Assembly (NCBI RefSeq): GCF_030272615.1
Contig: NC_081413.1
Coordinates: 441,715,038 to 441,779,037 of the forward strand
Length of the DNA stretch: 64,000 nt
Direction of reading: 5' to 3'
Origin: Cryptomeria japonica
Lineage: Eukaryota; Streptophyta; Pinopsida; Cupressales; Cupressaceae
The translations under genes were made by a program, and so were the position numbers. Of this stretch, positions 10,601 to 19,201 are shown piece after piece (position 1 is the first letter of the stretch; each line of letters begins with the position of its first letter). The notes beneath the pieces are model-generated. The model worked only from the letters and a program-made list of their open reading frames with translations. It was not told the DNA's origin and did no database searches.

Positions 10601-12573
10601 ATCTCTCATAGATTGTTCATAATGGTAGAAAGGTCAGATTCTGGGATGAAGTATGGAATAGGCACACACCTTTGATGAATATTAGGGATTGGTCTCCTCT
10701 GATCACTTTTCTTTCCTCCCTTTGGGGTGTTTTTGTAGCAGATTATTTTGAAATTGTGACTAGTGGACCCCTTAAGCTAGCTAGATGGAAGTTGATTGAT
10801 TTCTTAGATGTTGATCAAAGCATGAAATCAGATTTTGAGAAGATTTTGGGGGATAGAATTGTATTTCTTTCTGATTCTAAGGATGAACATATTTGGACAA
10901 AGAATATTTCTTGTAAGTACACTGTTAAAGATGGTTACAACTCTCTTATGGTTGCTAAAGATTTATCATCTTGGCCTTATAAGTTGTTTTGGCATTCGGC
11001 TTGTCTTCCTAAAGCTGGAGCCTTTGCTTGGTTGGCAGTTCAAGATAGAGTCCTTATAGGTATGAGAATAGACAGGCTTGGTATTACTGTTGTTTTCCCT
11101 TGTGTCCTTTGTAACAAAAATTTGGAATCTTCTTCACACCTATTCTTACATTGTGATTATGCTTATGAATGTTGGCAGTGGTTGTTTGAGAAGTTAAATA
11201 TATCCTTTGTTATTGGTAAGGATCTCATTTCCCATTTTAGATCTTGGCCCTTTATGTTTGCGTCATCTTTTTATGCATGCCTTTGGATCATATCTCCATC
11301 TATTGTGATTTGGAATGTTTGGCTAGAGAGAAACAACATGATATTTAAAAAAACAAGGTCTCCTGTGTTTGAGGTTCTATTAAAAATTGAGTCTTCAATC
11401 TCTGAGGTTGCTTTGTCATTTATTTATAAGAATTTGGAAAATCTTACTTCTTTTTCGCACTGGGATAGTAGAGTTACTAGAGTTTGGAAGATGCTGTCAG
11501 TTTTACCCTCTCATGGTTCAATTTTAAAAAAGAATGATGCAATAGGTAAGAGATGCTCTGCTAGATGGAAACCTCCTCCACAGGGGCACTTTAAACTGAA
11601 TTTCAATGGGGCCTCTCATGGTAACCCTAGGCTAGCTGGGGTAGGGATGACAATTTATGATCACAATGCAAATTTTATTTGAGCTAAGTGTCATGCTATT
11701 GGTTTTAAAACTAACAATTATGCGGAATTTCATGCTTTGTCTTTTGGATTGGATATGGCAATCTCTTTGGGAATTAAGGACTTAATAATTGAAGGTGATT
11801 CTATGGTGATTATTCAATGTGTTATGAAAAAAAATTGAATTGTTGGAATTTGCAGTATATACTTGATCCTATTTTCCAAAAATTAGAATTGTTTGAATCT
11901 TTCTTGATATCCCATTGTTACAGAGAAGTTAATAAGATTGTGGATTTTTTTGGCAAATTTAGCCATTGATACAAATGCTAATCAGCAAGAGGTGGGTTTT
12001 GAGGAAATTCCTTCTAGGGTATGGGAAGGTTTTCAACAATAGTTATATGATTTTCTTGAGTAATGTTGATGTACAATTTTATGATGATAATTATTCCCGC
12101 TTTCCCCTTTCATTTCAAGTATTCATGTTCGTTGTCTGGAGGAGAGTTAGAGGTCATGGTATTTGATACAATAGTGTTTTTCCAAAGGTTTTTTGATACT
12201 TTCTTTTTTGGCAGGAAGGTTTTTGGCTCATGGGATTTGGCACAGGTTTTTGGAAAATTTTGTCTTCTTCCATTGATAGCAGTTGTGGAGTCTACATTTG
12301 AAAATTATCCGATAGGTTTTTTTGGTAAATTGTCATATGGTCTCTATGCAAAACTGATATTATATGTGTTGTGACCGTATTTTGTATGTGGTTTTGGGTG
12401 GAGTGTATAAACTGATCCGTTAGATACTATAGGTTTATTTTATGAGCTGTGACCAGAGGTTTTCTTCCCAGGGTTCTTTCCTCTAGTATGCTCTTTGAGT
12501 CCTATGTAAAAAATAAAAAATATTAATAAAAAAGTTTAGTGGAATAATCCACTTTTATTGAAAAAAACAAAAC
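7696..12573 (+). mobile_element. L1-type LINE inserted between F 5' LTR and primer site
   Basis: A non-LTR retrotransposon lies between the end of the F 5' LTR (about 7695) and its primer site (12577). It carries one long ORF2 (endonuclease, reverse transcriptase, zinc region, RNase H). It has a short 5' stretch with no ORF1, so it is probably 5' truncated. The 3' end contains CTTTGAGTCCTATGTAAAA, an A/T-rich run with AATAAAAAA, and a final A-rich tail at about 12561-12573. I could not define a clean target duplication because the tail merges with the A-rich LTR/primer junction, so both ends are uncertain by several bases. Confidence 0.85.
7797..12042 (+). pseudogene. LINE ORF2: endonuclease, reverse transcriptase, RNase H
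   Basis: From an ATG at 7797, an APE-type endonuclease is read in one frame (NVRGLNSPNKRR, LQETKF, GDFNAI, SGSDHFPI) to about 8786. The frame then shifts near 8767, and the remaining part follows in a second frame. The reverse transcriptase has NPDKAPGPDGFTPLFF, LDMMKAYDRVEW, GLRQGDP and the catalytic FADD at 9871-9882. A zf-RVT-like region follows (HSACLPKAGAFAWL, CVLCNKNLESSSHLFLHC), then a plant-type RNase H (FNGASHGNPRLAGVG, NYAEFHALSFGLD) reaching a stop near 12042. At least eight in-frame stops, for example 10021-10023, 10282-10284 and 11680-11682, plus a second shift near 11838, make it inactive. Confidence 0.92.
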
Positions 12574-12576
12574 AAT

Positions 12577-12588
12577 TGGTATCAGAGC
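12577..12588 (+). other. Copia F: primer binding site
   Basis: A perfect TGGTATCAGAGC, complementary to the 3' end of initiator Met tRNA. In an intact element it would lie two bases after the 5' LTR; here the LINE separates the two. Confidence 0.9.
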
Positions 12589-13096
12589 TAGATCCTCCGA
12601 AAAAGCTTAACTGCTTAAGGAGATCTGAGATGGCAAATGTAGGTGTTATCTTTAAAAAGGATAGTTTGAGATTTGATGGAAGTAAGTATGCTATATGGAA
12701 GAACTAAATGGAAGTCCACTTGAAATGTCTTGGAGAATATTACTGGAAGATTATAAAGGATGCCTATTCTACTCTGAATGGACCAGTTATTGCTGATGAG
12801 ATCAAGGAAGCTGAACATAATATTAGAGGAAATGAAGCATTGCTTGGTGTCCTGACTGATTCTAAAATGACAAATGTAATGCGACTTTAGACTGCACATG
12901 AGATCTAGGAGAAGCTTGAAATCCTATATGAAGGTGATAAACAAGTGAAAGTTGCTAAGTTACATAGTTTGAAAGGAACGTATGAGATGTTGAAAATGAG
13001 AGATGATGAGAACATACACTATTTCATGGCTAAGGTGAATGATCTAGTCCTAGGTATCAGACTTGTTAGTGGAACCATTGAGGAAGATGAAATTGT

Positions 13097-13232
13097 TGTT
13101 GACTTGGTGGTCAATACCTCCTTGGGGTTCACGACATGGCTTCCTCCCGCCTATTGTGGATCCTTGTCTTTGCCACTCTCCCGTTCACTGATAGCTCAAG
13201 CTTTTGGTGTAACAACAATGATGATTCGAATA
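13097..13232 (+). repeat. TRIM left terminal repeat
   Basis: 136-bp repeat from TGTTGACTTGG to ATTCGAATA. It aligns base for base in length with the last part of the right repeat; differences are mostly transitions. Its terminal CAACA has become AAATA-like (GAATA). Confidence 0.88.
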
Positions 13233-13326
13233 AATGGTATCAGAGCAGTGAGTTACAGGTTCGAATCCCAAGAGGTCCCCTTCATTCTGTTGGTGTGGAA
13301 CCATCAGTCGATGCTGAGGGGGGGAT

Positions 13327-13463
13327 TGCTGACTTGGTGGTCAACACCTCCTTGGGGTTCATGACATGGCTTCCTCCCACCTCCCATGGATCCTTGTCTC
13401 TGGCCGCTCTCCTGTTCACTGATAGCTCAAGCTTTTGGCATAATGGAAATGGTGATTCCAACA
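13327..13463 (+). repeat. TRIM right terminal repeat
   Basis: 137-bp repeat from TGCTGACTTGG to CCAACA. Its last 31 bases (13433-13463) also appear at 13627-13657, because a later tandem duplication copied this edge together with flanking gag. Confidence 0.88.
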
Positions 13464-13820
13464 ATTGTTGCTAAGGTACTGAGATCCTTGCCTCTAGCTT
13501 ATAAACATAAGGTTGTTGCTATTGATGAGATTTGGAGTGTGACTACAGGGACAAGAGATATGCTGGTTGGAAAGATTGCTTCTTTTGAGCTGAGCGAATT
13601 TGGAGAGTCACATGGAAAGGCTGAGATTTTGGCATAATGGAAATGGTGATTCCAACAATTGTTGCTAAGGTACTGAGATCCTTGCCTCTAGCTTATAAGC
13701 ATAAGGTTGTTACTATTGATGAGATTTAGAGCATGACTATAGGGACAAGAGATATGCTGGTTGGAAAGATTGCTTCTTTTGAGCTGAGTGAATTTGGAGA
13801 GTCACATGGAAAGACTAAGA
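13433..13820 (+). repeat. 194-bp tandem duplication spanning the TRIM/gag junction
   Basis: Copy one is 13433-13626 and copy two 13627-13820; both start TTTTGGCATAATGG and end at GGAAAG(G/A)CT(G/A)AGA. Each contains 31 bp of TRIM followed by gag sequence. The two copies differ at a handful of positions, nearly all C/T or G/A. The duplication must be younger than the TRIM insertion. Confidence 0.93.
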
Positions 13821-14220
13821 TAACATTTAGAGAATCAACATTTGTATCCAGTAAGAAGAAGTAATATCCTGATGAGTGCAGAATATCTAGATATGAAAGA
13901 GAGAGAAGAGAGATAGAAGAGAAAGAAAAAGAGCTAGATGAGCTTGAAGCATTGATTTCCCAAATATTGCCTAAAGGAGTTGGTAAGTATGATGGAAAAT
14001 TGCCTTTGAAATTTTTCTCTTACAATAAGATAGGAAATTTTCTTCTAGATGCCCAGAGAGAATGGATAAGTATGAGAATGGATAAGTTTGATAAGCCTTA
14101 CAAGCCTAACTAGAAGTATAGGAATCAAAAGAACTACTATTATGCTGCTGATGAAGGTGTTACAAATGATGAATCTGAAGGGGATGAAGTTGTATTTCTC
14201 ACCATTAAGGAAGATGGACC

Positions 14221-15660
14221 CGTGCCTATTGATTCCACTAGTTAAGCTATTGAGGAGAAAGCTTTAGATGCTAAAATAGAAGAGAAAGATGAATGGGTGA
14301 TTGACAGTAGTTGTTCACATCATATGATCGGTGATAAAAGGAAATTTATGAGTATGGAAAGATATGATGGAGGAATAGTTATATTAGGAGATGCCAAAGC
14401 CCGTGTGATCCGTGGGAGAGGTTTTCTCTATTTTGAAGATAAGCATAACTCTGATGATGTCTTGTATGTTGAAGGTTTGAAGCATAATATTTTGAGTGTT
14501 AGACAGATGGTTGATAAAGGTTATGATCTACATTTCAAGAATGTAAAATGCAAGATCCTAAATGCCTCTGGTATAGAGATTACATTTGGAACTAAGACTG
14601 AAGGTAAAATTTTTCATTTCAATGTTGGTGAGAAAATCTATTTGATTGCTCAGATTGATGAGAGTTGGCTGTGGCATAGGATAATGTGTCATGTAAATTT
14701 TGATTCAATGATTAAGATCTGTTCTACACAAGCTATTAGAGATCCACCTAAGATTGTTAAGCTTGTTAATTTGACATGTAAGGAGTGTCAGTTGGGTAAG
14801 CAAGCAAGAATCTCTTTCAAGAGTAAACAATATTCATTTGATGGATTGCTAAATATTGTGCATACTGACCTATGTGGACCTACAAATGTTAGAAGTGTGC
14901 AGGGTGATAGATATTTTATGCTGCTAATTGCTGATTATTCTAGGATGATGTGGGTTGTCTTTTTGAAGGAGAAATCAAAAGCATTGGAAAAGTTCAAGAC
15001 ATTCAAAGCAAAGGTGGAGACTGAGTTTGGTTTGAAGGTGAAGTGTATGAGATCTTATAGAGGTGGAGAATTTTGTTATGGTGAGTTCAATTCATTCTAT
15101 GAGAAGCATGGAATTAGAAGACAAATATCTTCTCCTAGAACCCCTCAACAACATGGAGTTATTGAAAGGAAGAACAAAATTGTGTTGGATGCTGCAAGGA
15201 CTATGCTGATTGAGGGAAATGTTCTAAAGATCTACTGGAGAGAAGCTATTAGCACTGTTGTTTACACATTTAACAAAGTTCATATTAAAGGTGATACTGG
15301 TAAGACCCCTTATGAATTATGGTTTGGTCATGTTCCTATTGTAAGATATTTCAGAGTATTTGGTAGCTAATGTTACATCAAGAGAGATGAGGATATAGGG
15401 AAGTTTGATGCTAGAAGTGATGAAGGGATTTTCTTGGGATATTCTACAAAGAGAAAAGGCTACTGGTACTACAATAAAAGACTGAGAAAGATAATAGAAA
15501 GTAAAAATGTGAAGGTGGATGAGAACCTTGGGAAAGAGATCAGATCATGTGGATATAATGATGGTCAATATATTGTTCTAAACCCTATTCAGACTGAAGA
15601 ACTTAAGCAGACCGATTTAATAGAAACAATTAACCTGGATGTTGTTGCTGCCTAAAGAGG
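14221..15660 (+). pseudogene. Copia F: protease and integrase
   Basis: One frame (with a stop at 15368-15370) encodes the protease around 14297 (WVIDSSCSHHM, where related copies have DSG), the GAG pre-integrase region (YVEGLKHNILSV, WLWHRIMCHVNFDSM, CKECQLGKQ) and the integrase core. The first catalytic Asp is kept (HTDLCGP). The second is replaced by Tyr (MRSYRGGEF, where copia C has LRSDQGG), and the Glu is kept (HGVIERKN). The tail includes YIKRDEDIGKFDARSDEGIF. Loss of both the protease DSG glycine and the integrase Asp means this copy is dead even apart from its stops. Confidence 0.9.
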
Positions 15661-15689
15661 TGTAGGAACTTGAAAATCAGAACAATCAG

Positions 15690-17300
15690 AAGACTCTAAG
15701 GTATGTAAGATTGGATCATTCTAAAAATCAGATTATTGGTGATAAGAATAAATGTGCGATGACTAGCAGGAGGTTAACTACTAAAGAAGTATGTTTGATA
15801 TCTAAAGTTGAACCTAAAGATGTTGTTAAAGCTTGCAAAGATGAAAATTGGATGAGAGCTATGGAAGAATAATTAGATTAGATTGAAAAGAGTGACACAT
15901 GGGAACTTGTGCCTAGACCTAAGAATAAGAATGTTATTGGTATTAAATGCGTGTTAAGAAACAAATTGAATGAAGCCGATGAAGTTGTCAGAAATAAAGA
16001 TAGACTGGTTTGTAAAGGGTATTCATAGAAAGAAGGAATTGATTATGAGGAGACTTTTTCTTCGGTGGCTAGACTTGAAGCTGTTAGAAATTTTCTTGCA
16101 TATGCTGCTTATAAAGATTTCAAGGTATATCAGATGGATGTCAAAAATGCCTTTTTGAATGGTGATCTTGAGGAAGAAGTCTACACTGAGCAACCTGATG
16201 GATTTTCATTATCTGATGATGGAGACATGGTATTTAAACTGAAGAAATCTCTTTATGGATTGAAGTAAGCCCCTAGAGCCTAGTATGCTAGACTAGCTAA
16301 GTATTTATTGAAATTGGGATTCAATAAACGTGTTGCTGACAATAATCTATACTTTAAGATTGAGAATGACAACATCTTGATTGTTGAAGTCTTTGTTGAT
16401 GATATTATCTTTGGAGGAGATGATAACTTGAGCATGAAGTTTTCCAGTGAAATGCAGAAAGAATTTGAAATGTCTATGATTGGTGAGATGAAATTATTCT
16501 TAGGTTTGCAGATTTTATAGATTGGAAAAGGTATATTTATATCTCAAACTAAGTATGTGAAGGAATCGATGAAGAAGTTTGGGTTAGATGACTCCAAACT
16601 AGTTGGAACTCCTATGGTGTCTGGTTGTAAATTGTCTAAGAATGATGAATCTTCGAAAGCTAATAAGAGTTTGTACAGATCTATGGTTGGTGGAGTGCTA
16701 TATCTTACTCAAACTAGACCGAACATTATGCATAATATGTGCATGGCTGTAGATATCAAGTTGATCTGGAAGAGAGTCATGTCACTTCTATAAAGAGGAT
16801 ATTCAGATACTTGAAGGGGACTATGGATTATGGTTTGTGGTATCCAAGGAATGATGATTTTATGCTATGTGCTTACATTGATGCCGATTGAGCTGGTGAT
16901 GTTGATGACCGGAAGAGAACTACCAATGGAGCATTCTTTCTGGGTAAGAAATTGGTTTCATGGGCTAGTAAGAAACAAGATTCAGTATCTTTGTCTACTG
17001 CTCAATTTGAGGTCATTCTTATTGCTAGTAATTTCACTCAGGTAGTTTGGATGAAGCAAATATTGAAGGATATCACAATTATCTATGATGAGCCTAATAT
17101 CATTTACTATGATAATTCTAGTGCTATTAACATGTCAAAGAATCAGGTGCAACATTCAAAGACTAAGCATGTGCCAATCAAATATCATTACTTGAGAGCA
17201 AGCCAGTGAGGATAGAGTATGTATCTACAAAGGAACAATTGCTGATATTTACACAAAGTCTTTTCCTGCAGATGCATTTGTCTATTTGAGAGACAAGTTA
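15690..17300 (+). pseudogene. Copia F: reverse transcriptase and RNase H
   Basis: The reverse transcriptase is read in a frame shifted from the integrase: [30 protein letters not shown], the catalytic [12 protein letters not shown] (about 16388-16425), and [19 protein letters not shown]. Another frameshift near 16790 leads to RNase H (SWASKKQDSVSLSTAQFE, IIYYDNSSAINMSKN, HSKTKHVPIKYHYLR). In-frame stops at 16266-16268 and 16281-16283 fall where related copies have Gln and Trp. The last recognisable piece is the YTKSF / LRDKLG end near 17300. Confidence 0.9.
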
Positions 17301-17640
17301 GGGGTATCTACCCCTCTTATTGGAAACTATATGCATCGGGTTGCATCAATCCGGTGGATTTAAGAGCCTTATCTTTTTATTTGGATTGATGAGTTGGTGC
17401 TGCTCATTTGATGGAGTAGTATGATTGAATTGGTTGTGTGTCTCAAGGGGAGAGAGAGAATCATAAAGTTTATTTTTTTGTTTTGAGATCTTTGGCATTG
17501 CTATCAAAGGGAGAGAGTGATCATGTGAAAAGCTTCTTTATATGTCTTGATGTTAGGGGGAGTTTGCTGGAGATATCTTCTTGCTTTGCATTGATCATTT
17601 TTCAAATTCATATGTTGCCATCAATGGAAAAGGGGGAGAT
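17301..17640 (+). promoter_or_regulatory. Copia F: 3' untranslated region with polypurine tract
   Basis: Non-coding. It holds several purine tracts (CAAGGGGAGAGAGA near 17437, AAAGGGAGAGAG near 17506, TTAGGGGGAG near 17553) and the final AAAAGGGGGAGAT (17628-17640) preceded by GTTGCCATCAATGG. The final tract touches the 3' LTR start TGTTGGATAC at 17641 and is the likely plus-strand primer. Confidence 0.75.
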
Positions 17641-18003
17641 TGTTGGATACTACTGGTGTCACTGATGTCAACATATTCCTATGATTTTCTCCAGTGCTTG
17701 CAGATTGGGAAGATCTTGTGATCCGGTTTTGCAGTTTTATTTTGCTGATCACTGTTTTGCAGAGTTTAGTATTTCCTTCGATATATTCTGGCGTGATCAG
17801 ATCTTGAGTTAAGATTTTGAGATATTGTTTGGGATGGTCTTGTGTATCTTCATTTCAGATGGTTCATAATTTGGTGCTCTTCTAGTTATCGTTCTTAGTG
17901 ATAATTGTTGTTGTTTGAGTATTCTTGAGTTTCAAATGTTGATCGATAAAGATTTGATAAGTGGTGTTGGTGTAGCTATTGCTAATGATTCTAACATTCT
18001 TTT
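17641..18003 (+). repeat. Copia F: 3' LTR, left part
   Basis: Matches the start of the 5' LTR (6474-6840) up to GATTCTAACATTCTTTT, where element D is inserted. The last five bases (CTTTT) are the left target duplication of D. The LTR continues at 25401. Confidence 0.88.
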
Positions 18004-18802
18004 TGTTAGGATTCCCAAAGATACTGAGAGGGGGGGTGAATCAATATCTGACTGGTTATATAATTTTCTGAACTTATTATATGAAAAGCATTCCAAAATT
18101 GTGTACCGGTAAACCAAAATTAATGTAGTAAATAAGAACACAAGGCAAAACATGAAAAGCACACTATAACACAATATTTTAATGAGGAAACCTGGTGTGG
18201 GAAAAACCTCAGTGGGATTTGTGATCCATAATATTCTCTTACTGGCCAATAAGAGAATATTACTATTACAATAGGGGCCTACACATGCAGGAAGGCCAAT
18301 TGCCTAAAGTTCACTGCTTACATACAAAAGAGAAGTCTCACTGACTTGCAAAAGTGGATTATAAAAATCCAATGTCATGTACTGCTACAAAAGGGCATCT
18401 GCTATGCCAGATCTAGTACCGGTTTAAGCTCTATAATAATCATAAACCCTTATCCAAAGTCTGCCTTATAATTCACATATTAGGTTTGCGATAATCTAAC
18501 TACATCCACACCATATATCCTTCTTACAAATGTTCTACAAGATCTCATACTTATATGAGTCTTATTACGATCTGCCATGTCGGCTTACAAAAAGATTTTA
18601 CAATTAAATACAAAATATAATTAAACAAAATTCCTATTGGCCATGGTGCCGGTAATCAATCTTTTTGGTGCCGGTGAACTATATGTCGATGTAGAGTCTA
18701 TTGGTGCCGGTGCTTGCCGGTATCATATGATTGTAAGGTTGCCATCAATGACAATACCTTCAATCACCTACAATTTCTCATTGAAGTGTTCATTTGCCAA
18801 CA
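18004..18802 (-). repeat. Element D: 3' LTR
   Basis: 799 bp; the plus strand begins TGTTAGGATTCCCAAAGATA and ends CATTTGCCAACA. It contains the G-run with GGTGAATCA, GTGTGGGAAAAACCTC and GGGGCCTACACATGCAGGAA, blocks shared with the LTRs of A and C. It is followed by the polypurine tract on the internal side. Confidence 0.92.
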
Positions 18803-19201
18803 ATCTTCCCCTTTGGCATTGATGGCAACACTCATGAGAAAAATGCAAAAAGTGTCCAAAAAATGTTGTCCAAAAGAATCTGCCAAAAAGTCTTATCAAA
18901 ACCATTTTATCAAAATGTGTGCTCCCCTGGAGCTAATGATGTCCCTGCTAATCATTTTTCTCATCTCCACTACTCCCCCTTTGGCATCAATGACAAAGGT
19001 TGTCATTCACTATCAATGGAGTGTGGTTCCTACCTAGATCCTTGTAATCAGTGGGTTACAATCTAATAGATGTCCGCCAATGCAAAATTTTGACTGTCAC
19101 TGAACCTTTCACTATCTTTTAATGCCACTTCTGTTCTCTAAATTGTATCAATGAGTAGGTGTATTTTCTCTTCCAGTGTCTTAAGTCCTGGAACTAGAGC
19201 C
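18803..19201 (-). promoter_or_regulatory. Element D: polypurine region
   Basis: Read on the minus strand, CCAAAGGGGAAGATT (18803-18817) abuts the 3' LTR and is preceded by TGTTGCCATCAATG. Two further purine tracts lie at about 18921-18930 and 18973-18983. The region is otherwise non-coding down to the end of ORF2 at 19202. Confidence 0.7.

Larger units (their letters stand above)
13097..13463 (+). mobile_element. TRIM element (367 bp) in gag of copia F
   Basis: A terminal-repeat retrotransposon in miniature. Two direct terminal repeats, 13097-13232 (136 bp, starts TGTTGACTTGG) and 13327-13463 (137 bp, starts TGCTGACTTGG, ends TTCCAACA), enclose 94 bp with no coding capacity. The inner region starts with the iMet primer site TGGTATCAGAGC at 13235-13246, two bases after the first repeat, and ends with the purine tract GCTGAGGGGGGGAT just before the second. 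The target duplication ATTGT is perfect (13092-13096 and 13464-13468), and removing the element rejoins the gag frame of F. It needs enzymes from another element. Confidence 0.92.
12630..14220 (+). pseudogene. Copia F: gag, interrupted by a TRIM and a tandem duplication
   Basis: Begins with ATG at 12630 (MANVGVIFKKDSLRFDGSKY) and shows the copia gag core (GNEALLGVLTDSK, YEMLKMRDDENIHYFMAKVN, GTIEEDEIV). The frame breaks at 13092 where a 367-bp TRIM was inserted and resumes at AKVLRSLPLAYKHKVVAIDE. A 194-bp piece is then tandemly repeated (13433-13820). After that comes a charged stretch (RYERERREIEEKEKELDELE) and a relic of the zinc knuckle at about 14010-14060, where the cysteines are replaced (FFSYNKIGNF). 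Early stops at 12705-12707 and about 12887 also inactivate it. Confidence 0.88.

Noticed and set aside
13235-13280. SINE or tRNA-derived element in gag of copia F (because of the B-box-like GGTTCGAATCCC)
   Set aside because: The direct terminal repeats, primer site, polypurine tract and 5-bp duplication fit a TRIM; no A box at the right distance and no poly(A) tail.
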